DNA of 64,000 bases, taken from positions 496,001 through 560,000 of the forward strand of contig FQLW01000006.1 in NCBI GenBank assembly GCA_900120415.1, in the 5' to 3' direction. The notes beneath the pieces are model-generated. The model had not been told where the DNA came from, did not search any database, and was given only the letters and a program-made list of their open reading frames with translations. Below are positions 52,268-61,088 of this stretch, in pieces. Made by a program: the position numbers and the translations under genes. Source of the stretch: Urmitella timonensis. Lineage in GTDB: Bacteria; Actinomycetota; Actinomycetes; Actinomycetales; Actinomycetaceae. How positions within the stretch are numbered: position 1 is the first letter of the stretch; every line of letters begins with the position of its first letter.

Positions 52268-53422
52268 ATGTGTTCGACTCCCAACATACTGGTTATTTCG
52301 TTTTCGGATATTCAGCGCGATGCTCGGCTGTTGCGACAGCTCAGCGTGGTGAAAGATTTCGGATACGTAACTACTTTGGGGTATGGCAAGCAGCCAGTGG
52401 GCAGTGATGAGCACCTGCAAGTTCCTAGCGAACTGCCCTCGCTGCCACAAACCATTCCGGGAGTGCTTAAACTAGCGTTGCATTTACATAGGGCAAGCGA
52501 GTTCGCTGCCCCTGCCTTAAAGCGTGCCCGCGAGCTGCTGCGCGATCGCCAATTCGACCTGGTAATCTCTAATGATGCTCGGGCATTACCGGTGGCTTTT
52601 TATGCCGCTGGTGACTCCACCCCGGTGTGGGCGGATCTGCATGAATGGGCGCCGGAAGAGCGAACCCATATCGCCTCTTGGCGGATTTTAGTTGCCCCCT
52701 ATATTCGCTATATCTGCAAGAAATATCTTCCTCGCACTAGTGCTCAAACTACCGTTGCCGGCAGAATTGCGCATTTGTATCAGGAAACTTTTGATGTCCA
52801 ACCCCAGATAATGCGAAACTCCTGCCCCCTGCAAGATTTAGAACCAAGCAAAACCGACAGCGAACAGATTCGCTTAGTTCATTCCGGGGGTGCCGTTCCC
52901 GGTCGGGCTTTAGAAACCACTATCAAAGCGGTTGTAGCTGCGGGAGAGCGCTTCACCCTGGACTTGTACCTGGTTCCAGCAAATGATGGTGGCAAGTACC
53001 TGCGCGAACTAAAATCCCTTGCTGAGGGATCGCCGCGTATCGTGTTCCACGATCCGGTAAAACCGGCAGAACTACCGAAAACCCTCAATCAATATGATGT
53101 CGGGGTGTTTTGGATTCCCCCCTTCAACACCAATGCTCGCCTAACCCTGCCCAACAAGTTATTCGACTTTGTACAAGCCAGATTAGCAGTCGCAGTCGGC
53201 CCCACAGTAGAAATGGTTGATGTTGTTAAACAGTACGATTTAGGAATAGTTTCTTCCGGCTTCTCAGTGGAACAGATTGTTGAATCTCTAAACACTTTAA
53301 CCTCCGAAAACATTGCGGTCTATAAACAAAACGTAGATGCGGCCGCAAGGGACTTAAGTTTCGATAAAGACGCGGAGGTTGCGAGGAGTATTATCAGGGA
53401 ACTGTTAGGAAGCAACCGTTAG
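52268..53422 (+). CDS. Glycosyltransferase, GT-B type
   Basis: This is a 384-aa protein with the two Rossmann-like halves of GT4-like enzymes. It begins NILVISFSDIQRDARLLRQL; the linker and second half have IRLVHSGGAVPGRALETTIKA (in place of the usual GRL..KG), RIVFHDPVKPAELP, and NTNARLTLPNKLFDFVQARLAVAVGP, where the donor-binding acidic motif would lie. The sugar and acceptor are unknown. It is soluble or peripheral. It may be transcribed from its own leaderless promoter, followed by the flippase gene. Confidence 0.8.
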   Translation: MCSTPNILVISFSDIQRDARLLRQLSVVKDFGYVTTLGYGKQPVGSDEHLQVPSELPSLPQTIPGVLKLALHLHRASEFAAPALKRARELLRDRQFDLVISNDARALPVAFYAAGDSTPVWADLHEWAPEERTHIASWRILVAPYIRYICKKYLPRTSAQTTVAGRIAHLYQETFDVQPQIMRNSCPLQDLEPSKTDSEQIRLVHSGGAVPGRALETTIKAVVAAGERFTLDLYLVPANDGGKYLRELKSLAEGSPRIVFHDPVKPAELPKTLNQYDVGVFWIPPFNTNARLTLPNKLFDFVQARLAVAVGPTVEMVDVVKQYDLGIVSSGFSVEQIVESLNTLTSENIAVYKQNVDAAARDLSFDKDAEVARSIIRELLGSNR

Positions 53423-53501
53423 CTAATCTGGGTTTTAAGACCCTTGGTTTTATCACCTTAGGTATCGTTTAGCAGAGAAGCTAGGAAGCAGGGAGGAAGT
53501 A

Positions 53502-54803
53502 GTGCAAATAAAAAGCATTCGGGAAAAACTCCTTGCTCTTCTACGCCGCAGCACGTTCCTAAACAATGTCCTAACCCTGGTGACAGGAACTGCTATCGCC
53601 CAGGCAGTTGGAATTGCGCTGGCAATTCCTTTGGCACGCCTATACACCCCTAGCGATTTTGGGCATTTCGCCATCTTTTCTTCAATCTCTGCTTTTGCCG
53701 CTACCATTGCTTCCCTGCGCTACGACCTGGCAATAGTTTTACCAAAATCAGATTCGGTAGCGAAACAAGTTCGCCGCCTAGCGCGCAGATGTATTCTGCT
53801 AACTTCCATTTTGACTTCGATAATCTGTATTGTAGGCGCCGACTGGGTTGGGAAAACCTACCAATCTCGACCTCTAACCATCTGCCTGTTTTTTGCTGGT
53901 ATCTCGGTCTACGAGGTTGCAGAACTGTCTAACGTACAATACTGGCTGACCCGGAAAACCGAATACAAACTGATTGCGCAAAACCGGGTTATCCAAACCA
54001 CCGGAGTGGCGGTATTACAACTAGGATTCTTTTTCCTCTTCCCTTCCGTGGTCGGTTTGTTCCTGGGAACGATTACCGGCCAGGCTCTAGCCCTCATGCT
54101 TTTGCTGTGGAAAACCCGGAAAGACTTGCGTCTGGACAAAACCGAAAATCTTCCCTCTTTGCGGGAGCTAGCGGTTCGCTACCGCAAAATGCCGCTCCTC
54201 AACGGTCCAAATGTGATGGTAGATGCCCTACGCAACAACGGAATGAATCTCATAGTTGGTCTCTCGGGAGCCGGGATTCTCGGACAATTCAGCAAGGCGC
54301 AAGGAATCTTGCAGATACCGATGGGGTTCATTACTGCTTCGGTGACCCAGGTGTTTTACCAAAGAATGGCGGTAGTAAAACCGGGGGAAATGCTCCCCTT
54401 AGTAAAGAACGTAACCAAGAAACTAACTCTCTTCGCTATCCCAGTGTTTACGCTGGTGTTTATCCTAGCTCCCTGGCTCTTTGTTTTCCTTTTCGGCCCA
54501 CAGTGGGATCAGGCAGGTTACTATGCACGCGCCCTCACCCCCTGGATTCTAGTAACCGTGCTTACCTCCCCAATTTCCAATATTTTCATAGTTACCGAAA
54601 CCCAGGAACGAATGCTGGTTTTCGCGATTTTTTATTGCGCGGTTCCCTTAGCGATTCTGTTCTTCTCCCCTCTGTCGATGCTTACAACCATTGTCATCAT
54701 GAGTTTGACCATGGCGGCGATGCTGCTCTTCATGTTGGCGATGGCATTTAAGGTAGCCAAAAAGTTTGACCTGGGGTTACTGACGCGCAATCCCGCTACC
54801 TAA
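53502..54803 (+). CDS. Polysaccharide flippase (Wzx-like, MOP superfamily)
   Basis: This is a 433-aa membrane protein with about 12 helices. The start (NNVLTLVTGTAIAQAVGIALAIPLARLYTPSDFGHFAIFSSI) is the classic first two helices of oligosaccharide flippases. It moves lipid-linked repeat units across the membrane. The start is a GTG with GGGAGGA 5 bases before it. It lies between glycosyltransferase and epimerase genes. No wzy-type polymerase is certain in the window; the large polytopic protein at 61.1 kb is a candidate. Confidence 0.88.
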   Translation: MQIKSIREKLLALLRRSTFLNNVLTLVTGTAIAQAVGIALAIPLARLYTPSDFGHFAIFSSISAFAATIASLRYDLAIVLPKSDSVAKQVRRLARRCILLTSILTSIICIVGADWVGKTYQSRPLTICLFFAGISVYEVAELSNVQYWLTRKTEYKLIAQNRVIQTTGVAVLQLGFFFLFPSVVGLFLGTITGQALALMLLLWKTRKDLRLDKTENLPSLRELAVRYRKMPLLNGPNVMVDALRNNGMNLIVGLSGAGILGQFSKAQGILQIPMGFITASVTQVFYQRMAVVKPGEMLPLVKNVTKKLTLFAIPVFTLVFILAPWLFVFLFGPQWDQAGYYARALTPWILVTVLTSPISNIFIVTETQERMLVFAIFYCAVPLAILFFSPLSMLTTIVIMSLTMAAMLLFMLAMAFKVAKKFDLGLLTRNPAT

Positions 54804-54832
54804 ACCTGGTTCTTTACTGGGACAGTTGAACA

Positions 54833-54838
54833 TAGAAT
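54833..54838 (+). promoter_or_regulatory. -10 hexamer TAGAAT, leaderless start of wecB
   Basis: TAGAAT ends 6 nt before the ATG at 54845 and no ribosome site is seen. Confidence 0.5.
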
Positions 54839-54844
54839 GACCCT

Positions 54845-55912
54845 ATGAAGATTCTGTCTGTAGTTGGTGCCCGCCCCCAGTTCGTTAAACTTGCCCCTAT
54901 TGCAAAAGCGATGAAAAAGCAGGGAGTGGAGCACATCATCGTGCATACTGGTCAGCATTATGACCCAATGCTATCGGATGTGTTCTTCCGCGACTTAGGG
55001 ATTCCTGACCCAGATGAGCATTTGGGGATAGGCAGTGGCAACCACGGTGAACAAACCGGGAAAATGCTAATCGCCCTTGAACCAGTGTTTCAAAAATACC
55101 AACCGGATTGGGTTTTAGTTTACGGGGACACTAACTCTACTTTGGCCGCTGCGGTCACAGCGATAAAACTGCATCTACCGCTCGCCCATTTAGAGGCCGG
55201 ACTACGATCTTTTAATCGCCGAATGCCCGAGGAACACAACCGGGTTTTAACCGACCATGCTGCCGACCTATTGCTGGCTCCTACTGCGGTTGCGGCGAAG
55301 CATCTAAGTAACGAAGGACTAGTAGAGCGAACCGTAGTAGTCGGTGATGTAATGACCGATGTAGTTTTACAGGTAAAAGAGCAGGTAAAAGATAAGCCTT
55401 CTCCGATTATGGAAGAATTTGGTTTTCACGAGGGCGCGTATCGGCTCGCCACTATTCACCGCCCCGATAATACCGATGATAAAAATCGGTTAGAGCAAAT
55501 CCTTGATTCTCTTGCCGACCTGGATTTGCCGACAGTTATCTTGGCACACCCCCGCCTGGTGGCGAAATGCAAAGAACACGGTATTGAGCTAGGACGCGGG
55601 AATCTGCTAGCACATCGACCCCTCGCTTACCCGGAGCTGGTAGCTTCCGCCCTGCATTCGGCGGGAGTGGTAACCGATTCCGGAGGGCTACAAAAGGAAG
55701 CATTCTTGTTGGGAACCATGTGCACCACCGTACGTCCGGAAACTGAATGGGTAGAGACCGTAGAACTGGGGTGGAACCAGCTAGTAGAACCGGGAGCTGC
55801 CCTGGTGAAAGCAGCCCAGCGCCCTCCGGCAAAAGCTACCGACCAAGCCCCTTACGGAGACGGCAAAGCAGCCGAGGTCGTGGTTGAAACTTTAAGTAAC
55901 TGGCAAGGCTAA
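54845..55912 (+). CDS. wecB: UDP-N-acetylglucosamine 2-epimerase (non-hydrolysing)
   Basis: This 355-aa enzyme makes UDP-ManNAc, or epimerises a related sugar (WbpI-like). It has ILSVVGARPQFVKLAPI at the start, HTGQHYDPMLSDVFF, VYGDTNSTLAAA, HLEAGLRSFNRRMPEEHNR (catalytic acidic residues) and VTDSGGLQKEAFLLG. With the aminotransferase and the dehydrogenase upstream it would complete part of a ManNAc3NAc-type pathway. The next gene begins 7 bases after its stop. Confidence 0.94.
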   Translation: MKILSVVGARPQFVKLAPIAKAMKKQGVEHIIVHTGQHYDPMLSDVFFRDLGIPDPDEHLGIGSGNHGEQTGKMLIALEPVFQKYQPDWVLVYGDTNSTLAAAVTAIKLHLPLAHLEAGLRSFNRRMPEEHNRVLTDHAADLLLAPTAVAAKHLSNEGLVERTVVVGDVMTDVVLQVKEQVKDKPSPIMEEFGFHEGAYRLATIHRPDNTDDKNRLEQILDSLADLDLPTVILAHPRLVAKCKEHGIELGRGNLLAHRPLAYPELVASALHSAGVVTDSGGLQKEAFLLGTMCTTVRPETEWVETVELGWNQLVEPGAALVKAAQRPPAKATDQAPYGDGKAAEVVVETLSNWQG

Positions 55913-55919
55913 GATTAAA

Positions 55920-57077
55920 ATGCGTGTTTTATGGATTCCCTCCTGGTATCCAACCGCTGATAATCCCGCGAATGGAAGTTTCTTCGCGGAACAGGTTGAT
56001 ATGCTTCGCACCTGCGATATGGACGTGAGGGTGGCGGTCACGACCAGTGCTACCATCAAACAAGTAGAGCAGCAGGAAGCCCTGAAATTAGTTCCGATTC
56101 CCGATGGATGTTCGATTGCGGTTCCCGCTATCCCCAGATCTATCGTTCCCGGAGATACCGCTATTGCACGGCTGGCAGCTAACAAAATAGCAGCATTCTT
56201 TGATGAGCAAATCTGGATACCAGATGTTATCCACGCGCACTCTGTTTTTCCGGCGATTCTAGTAACACGACAACTAGCGCGTATTTGGAAGGTTCCTTTT
56301 GGGATAACTGAGCACCGCCCCTCGACTCTTAGGATTAATCCCAAAGGTTTTCGCTATAAAGCTATCAGGGACGCGGTAATCAAAACTGCGTTTCGTTTTA
56401 CGGTTTCTGATGATATGGCAAGTGCGCTCACTACCTTTTATGATTCGAAACCGTTTGTTGCCTGCCGCCTGCCAGCTGCAAGTAGTTTTTTCCATCAAGA
56501 CCTTTACAGTGGATTTTCCGAAAAATTCACCTTTGGTCATGTTTCTTCTCTGGATAGCAATAAGTGTCCCGTAAACATTCTTCAAGCCTTTTCTCAAGTG
56601 GAAAGCGCGACTGGAAGTGAGCTGAAAATCGCGGGAGGTAGCCAAAAGGAAATCAGTGAGCTAAAGACATTAGCAGAAAAATTAGGAATACCTACACGGG
56701 TGACGTTTTTGGGACAGCTTCCCAGGGAGAATATGCCAGAGCTGCTTTCTAAACTGGACTGTTTTATTTTGGCTTCCACCCGAGAAGCTGGGGGCACCGT
56801 TCTTTCAGAGGCACAAGCATGCGGAATCCCCTGTATCTCTACAACTACTCCGGCAGGAAACTTCGCTATTAACTCTCTCAATGGTTCCCTGGTTCCCATC
56901 GGGGATATTTCCAGTCTCAAAAACGCTATGCAACATCACTTAAATCTGGGGAAACCTAGTTTAAAGCTACGTACGCTAATCAGGGAGCAGGCGCGAGACG
57001 CCTGCTCCCCGCAGGCTTTCGCCAAAACCCATAGCCACTGCTACCAGGAAGTCGCCGCAGGGAATCAACGCTGTTAG
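55920..57077 (+). CDS. Glycosyltransferase family 4
   Basis: This 385-aa GT-B enzyme has MRVLWIPSWYPTADNPANGSF at its start, then VIHAHSVFPAILVTR, FGITEHRPST, FGHVSSLDSNKCP, and the donor-site ILASTREAGGTVLSEAQACGIP (E-x7-E type). The sugar is unknown. A perfect 10-base inverted repeat GGAGCAGGCG/CGCCTGCTCC lies within its last codons (about 56984-57008), which may act as an internal end-of-transcript hairpin. It is convergent with the next gene, 2 bases apart. Confidence 0.88.
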   Translation: MRVLWIPSWYPTADNPANGSFFAEQVDMLRTCDMDVRVAVTTSATIKQVEQQEALKLVPIPDGCSIAVPAIPRSIVPGDTAIARLAANKIAAFFDEQIWIPDVIHAHSVFPAILVTRQLARIWKVPFGITEHRPSTLRINPKGFRYKAIRDAVIKTAFRFTVSDDMASALTTFYDSKPFVACRLPAASSFFHQDLYSGFSEKFTFGHVSSLDSNKCPVNILQAFSQVESATGSELKIAGGSQKEISELKTLAEKLGIPTRVTFLGQLPRENMPELLSKLDCFILASTREAGGTVLSEAQACGIPCISTTTPAGNFAINSLNGSLVPIGDISSLKNAMQHHLNLGKPSLKLRTLIREQARDACSPQAFAKTHSHCYQEVAAGNQRC

Positions 57078-57079
57078 AG

Positions 57080-58165
57080 CTATTTCAGATGAGAAAGGGT
57101 GTCGGCTACGACTTGCGCCCGTGATTGCCAAGTTTGAGACTTTGCGACTTCCCTAGCGGTGGTAGCCTTTTGAGCTATCTCGGACGGATTTTCTGCTAAA
57201 TGATTCAAAAGATTCCCAATCGCTTCTCTGTCATAGGGAACTACCCATCCAGCACCAGTTCTTGCTATTAGCTGCGCTACATAAGTACCAGCACTAGCTA
57301 AAACAGGTTTCCCTCTGCCTAGATATTCAAAAAGTTTAAACGGGGCAGCAAAAGCTCTATACTTTTCCGGTTCCAAAGCCAATAAGCCGATACCAGCCCA
57401 TTCATATTGACTGTCCAACTGATCTTTTTCAGCATGAACTATTTCTATGTTTTCCGCGTCCTGAAGATTATATTCGACTTTTGCTTGTTCCCAGTCTTTC
57501 TGGCGTACGCATAGACGCATATGGGCGTCAGAATCCCGCACTGCCTCACAAACTTTATGTAAACGGTAGTGGGACCCTAGTCCCCCGACATAAAAGATAT
57601 TGCACTGGTCTACCGGCGGAGAATCCACTATCTCAGCCCCCGGAGGTAACTCGGCAACCGGTTTGAAACCCTTTAAATCTAGGTATTCCCCCATCGCTTT
57701 TGATGGCAAGAACAGTTGCACTTTATTGCGCCGATAAATAAACCAATCCAGCCGTTGGAATAGGTCGGTTACCCGATTCCAGACAGTTGTAGAAGTTTGT
57801 AAATCTTTACGAAATCTCCAATATGCATCCCGGTAAAACACCCCGACTGGGATACCATGCGCTTTGCAAATCTGGTGAATAGAGTGGTCAAGGAAAGGGG
57901 CAATCCCTTTTTTCAAAGAATCAGCGAACAGATTTGGCTGCGTAGAGTTCTCAAAATAAAGAAAATCGTATTTCACTCCCCGTTGCAGCGACCGCCGTAG
58001 CTGCTTCTTTAGGCTGCGCCGACGGGAGACATCACCGCTTAAGTCAAAGACTTCGTACCCTAAACGCAAAAAAGTCTCGCGCATAATCCGAGGACGTAAA
58101 CGGGAAGCCGAATTTGCAGTCTCTGGGATTTCATAGGGCGCATGAAAAATCATTCGTTTTACCAA
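57080..58165 (-). CDS. Glycosyltransferase, GT-B type
   Basis: This protein of about 361 aa has MIFHAPYEIPETANSASRLRPRI at the start, CNIFYVGGLGSHYRLHKVCEAV in the middle and GIGLLALEPEKYRAF..FKLFEYLGRGKPVLASAG near residue 290, the donor-binding part of GT4-like enzymes. The frame is open to 58195, but GGGAG stands 6 bases before a TTG at 58165, four codons before the first ATG (58153); I take the TTG. It is the only gene of the central locus on the minus strand. Sugar and acceptor are unknown. Confidence 0.8.
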   Translation of the reverse strand: MVKRMIFHAPYEIPETANSASRLRPRIMRETFLRLGYEVFDLSGDVSRRRSLKKQLRRSLQRGVKYDFLYFENSTQPNLFADSLKKGIAPFLDHSIHQICKAHGIPVGVFYRDAYWRFRKDLQTSTTVWNRVTDLFQRLDWFIYRRNKVQLFLPSKAMGEYLDLKGFKPVAELPPGAEIVDSPPVDQCNIFYVGGLGSHYRLHKVCEAVRDSDAHMRLCVRQKDWEQAKVEYNLQDAENIEIVHAEKDQLDSQYEWAGIGLLALEPEKYRAFAAPFKLFEYLGRGKPVLASAGTYVAQLIARTGAGWVVPYDREAIGNLLNHLAENPSEIAQKATTAREVAKSQTWQSRAQVVADTLSHLK

Positions 58166-58282
58166 AGATAACTCCCAACAGGCTAGATTAACCAATAGTA
58201 GTATTCTGCCACACCGCCCTAAGGATAATCCCTAGGTGCTAGCATGGAGCAGGTTAGGTCTCTAACGAAGAAAAGGAACGCA

Positions 58283-59893
58283 GTGGGCACAGTTACAACT
58301 GTTGGAATGAGTGCTAACTGGTCACAGTTAGATTCCGACCCTCAAGAAAACATACAGGTAAAATCCCTGTTAGATATAGACATCTCTCCCCTCAGAGGTG
58401 GTATTACCCCTGAGAACTGTATCAAGATGCGACAAAACTGGGCTGCCCTGCAAATAGGTGCGCACGGGGCTATCTTGGCTACCGATCCCCTCCGCTCTTT
58501 CCCTCTATATTGGACTCGAACCAAGGAGGGCGTGGCAATCTCCGATTCTTGCTTCGCCTTGGCAAAGAAAATCGGAGCTCGCCCTAACCGAAAAGTAACA
58601 AACTATATGCGCTATACCGGCTTTTGCCCCGGAGAAGAAACCTTTTTTGCAGGAATTTCCTGTTTATCACCAGGGACGATTCTGCATCTTGATTCCTCCG
58701 GTAAAGAAGTATCGAGAATTTTTTACGACGACAATAGTTTCACGGTCAAGCCAGCAATAACTGATGAGTTATTTTTCCGGAAGGAACTAGAAAAAAACCT
58801 AGATTTAGTGATGAATAGAATGCTAGCAAGCATTGGTTCTAGCCGGATTCTGTTACCCCTCTCCGGCGGTTTAGATTCCCGCCTATTAGCTACCTGGCTG
58901 GTCAATCAGGGGGTAAACAATCTGCTGGCATTTAGCTATGGGGATTCTGCAAACCAACCCGAAGCTAAAATTTCTCGGGAGGTTGCCTCGCGTCTGGGGA
59001 TTCCTTTCGAATTTGTGGAACTCTCTTCCCAAAGAGTACATAGCTACTGGCAACGTAAAGAAACAGCGGAACTGTTACGTTATGCATCCTCCGGAAATGC
59101 ACTGCCCCATATCCAGGACTTTATTGCCTTGCAAACTTTGCTAGATAAAGGGCAGGCCTCCCCTGGTGATGTATTACTTCCCGGTCACACCGTGGTAGGG
59201 AATATGCACAACCTGGAGCTACTAGAGCAGACCAACACCACCTTTAAAGATATAACTCACGCAGTCATCCGTAATCACATGGGCTTAAGATATGGTCGCC
59301 CCCCGCAATCTATTCAAAACCAAATGCGGGACGATTTGCTTACTCTAGCTAATCATCTTGATTTTGATGGCACTCTCCGCTCTACTCAACGTCTGGTAGA
59401 AGCATTTAATCTGCATGAACGGCAAACTAAATACATCAATAATTCGATGAAGATTTATGAATACCTCGGTTTACGCTGGGCGCTTCCGATGTTGGACAGA
59501 GAGTTTGCAGCCTGCTGGTTCTCAGGTGCGGTGGAACTAACGGCAAGCCGAGAATTCTATAAACGTTGGATAAATGCACTCTATGACGCTAAGACCGGTA
59601 AATCTAATCCGCTGTATGGGGCTAGCCGACTCCCGATACCCGGTTTTATCCGTCCCCTGGCGATTAAACTCGCCCACCTGAGCCACCTTGACGTTTTAGT
59701 GTCTCATCTGCGCTCAGTTCATCTCACCATGAATCATCCGCTTGGGTTTACAAAATATTTGCCGAAAATGAATCGGCTAGAACTCGCCTCTCGTCTGTTA
59801 TTCGAAGGGCCAATCATGGGGATTTGGACAAGAGAGTTCCTTCACGGCAGATGGCATCAAGATTTAGATATTTTTGACCAGGTCGATAGTTAA
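58283..59893 (+). CDS. Asparagine-synthase-like protein with degenerate glutaminase domain
   Basis: This is a protein of about 536 aa from a GTG that follows AAAAGGA by 5 bases (an ATG at 58244 gives 13 more residues). The second half is an asparagine-synthetase ATP-PPi domain with LLPLSGGLDSRLLATW (SGGLDS at about 194-199) and LAFSYGDSANQPEAKISREVA. The first half still resembles the class II amidotransferase fold (LATDPLRSFPLYW, PGEETFFAGISCLSPGTIL), but no Cys follows the initiator Met, so glutamine cannot be used. Such proteins in capsule and O-antigen loci amidate sugar acids or link amino acids. Here it could use free ammonia or another amine; the product is unknown. Confidence 0.85.
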   Translation: MGTVTTVGMSANWSQLDSDPQENIQVKSLLDIDISPLRGGITPENCIKMRQNWAALQIGAHGAILATDPLRSFPLYWTRTKEGVAISDSCFALAKKIGARPNRKVTNYMRYTGFCPGEETFFAGISCLSPGTILHLDSSGKEVSRIFYDDNSFTVKPAITDELFFRKELEKNLDLVMNRMLASIGSSRILLPLSGGLDSRLLATWLVNQGVNNLLAFSYGDSANQPEAKISREVASRLGIPFEFVELSSQRVHSYWQRKETAELLRYASSGNALPHIQDFIALQTLLDKGQASPGDVLLPGHTVVGNMHNLELLEQTNTTFKDITHAVIRNHMGLRYGRPPQSIQNQMRDDLLTLANHLDFDGTLRSTQRLVEAFNLHERQTKYINNSMKIYEYLGLRWALPMLDREFAACWFSGAVELTASREFYKRWINALYDAKTGKSNPLYGASRLPIPGFIRPLAIKLAHLSHLDVLVSHLRSVHLTMNHPLGFTKYLPKMNRLELASRLLFEGPIMGIWTREFLHGRWHQDLDIFDQVDS

Positions 59894-59934
59894 GAAAACT
59901 TAGTGCCAAACCAGGCGGGAACGAGGACGAGAAA

Positions 59935-61047
59935 ATGCGGGTTGCCTACACCATCGGGATAGTAAGAGTTCCCCCCACCTATTTCGCGATTCAGCACGCG
60001 GAAAAACTGAAAACTAACGTTTCTGCGCTCTTCGGCCTGGTTTTGGAAAAAAACGATAATTCAATAAAAACCCCCTTCATCTCGGCGGTTCCAGGCGAGG
60101 GCGTAATCTCTTTTCGCAAGCGAGAATATATTGAACCGTTGTTCTTAGGACGAATGAGTAGACAAATTACTGCTTTTAATCCTGAGATTATTCATCAACA
60201 TTTCGCTACCTGGGCGATTCCCGCAACGAAGGCGGCGAAGAAAACCGGCGCGCCCCTACTGGTAACCTTGCATGGCGCAGATGTGTTTATGCAGTTATAT
60301 CCGCCCCACACCCTAATGCGAAGCTGGCATCAAAAAAACTATCTTGCGGTAAACAGGGAAGCAAATAAAATCTTGCCGGTAAGCCGTTATCTAGCCGATA
60401 AAGCTATAGAAAGCGGATTATCTGCCAGCAAAATCGAAGTTCACTACCAAGGTATCGACACAGATTTCTTCACTCCCCCGCCGACGCCCTCTGAAAATGA
60501 AATTCCCACAGTTTTACACGTGGGGGCATTAAGCCTCGCCAAAGGAATTCCCACTTTAATTAAAGCCTCAAATATATTAACGAAAACCATTCCCCATAAG
60601 TTGCTGCTGGTCGGAGACGGACCATTAAAACCAGAGGTATTACAGGCTCAACAACAGTACCCTCATATCTGCTATCTGGGAGCAATGAATCGAGAACAAG
60701 TCAAGGAACAGATGCAAAGGAGCGACCTGTTTGTACTGGCCACACAAAAATACCGCGGGTGGGAAGAAGCAGCAGGTCTGGTAACTTTAGAGGCTCAAGC
60801 CTGCGGAACCCCAGTAGTTGTTAATCGCTCAGGTGGGGCAGCAGAAATGTTAAGTGCAGACGTAACCGGGTTTACTGCCGAACGCGAAAATCCAGAATCT
60901 TTAGCGCGCCAAATACAAAAGTTCCTTTCTTTAGATTGCGCCTCCCAAATAGAGATGGGGAAAAAGGCTCGGGAGTTTGTGGTTAATGAAAGGAGTCTTA
61001 ACTCTTCATGTCGGCGATTACTGTCTATATACAACTCACTTTTGTAA
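59935..61047 (+). CDS. Glycosyltransferase family 4
   Basis: This 370-aa GT-B enzyme has PTYFAIQHAEKL, IIHQHFATWAIPATKAAK, LVTLHGADVFMQLYPP, PVSRYLADKAIESGLSASKI, VHYQGIDTDFF, VLHVGALSLAKGIPTLIKA and EAAGLVTLEAQACGTPVVV with the two Glu of the donor site. All conserved blocks of GT4 are present. The gene follows the asparagine-synthase-like gene by 41 bases on the same strand. The sugar is unknown. Confidence 0.9.
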   Translation: MRVAYTIGIVRVPPTYFAIQHAEKLKTNVSALFGLVLEKNDNSIKTPFISAVPGEGVISFRKREYIEPLFLGRMSRQITAFNPEIIHQHFATWAIPATKAAKKTGAPLLVTLHGADVFMQLYPPHTLMRSWHQKNYLAVNREANKILPVSRYLADKAIESGLSASKIEVHYQGIDTDFFTPPPTPSENEIPTVLHVGALSLAKGIPTLIKASNILTKTIPHKLLLVGDGPLKPEVLQAQQQYPHICYLGAMNREQVKEQMQRSDLFVLATQKYRGWEEAAGLVTLEAQACGTPVVVNRSGGAAEMLSADVTGFTAERENPESLARQIQKFLSLDCASQIEMGKKAREFVVNERSLNSSCRRLLSIYNSLL

Positions 61048-61088
61048 TGTTTGTGTCGCTGTTTCAAGGCTAGGGAACATCTCAGTTC

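Noticed and set aside
54107-54751. A 214-codon frame inside the flippase gene, same strand
   Set aside because: It overlaps the conserved flippase fully, has a biased composition with no membrane segments or known motif, and no ribosome site.
56984-57008. Hairpin GGAGCAGGCG/CGCCTGCTCC as a terminator
   Set aside because: It lies within the last codons of a glycosyltransferase gene, about 70 bases before the stop, and has no T run; noted only in that gene's entry.
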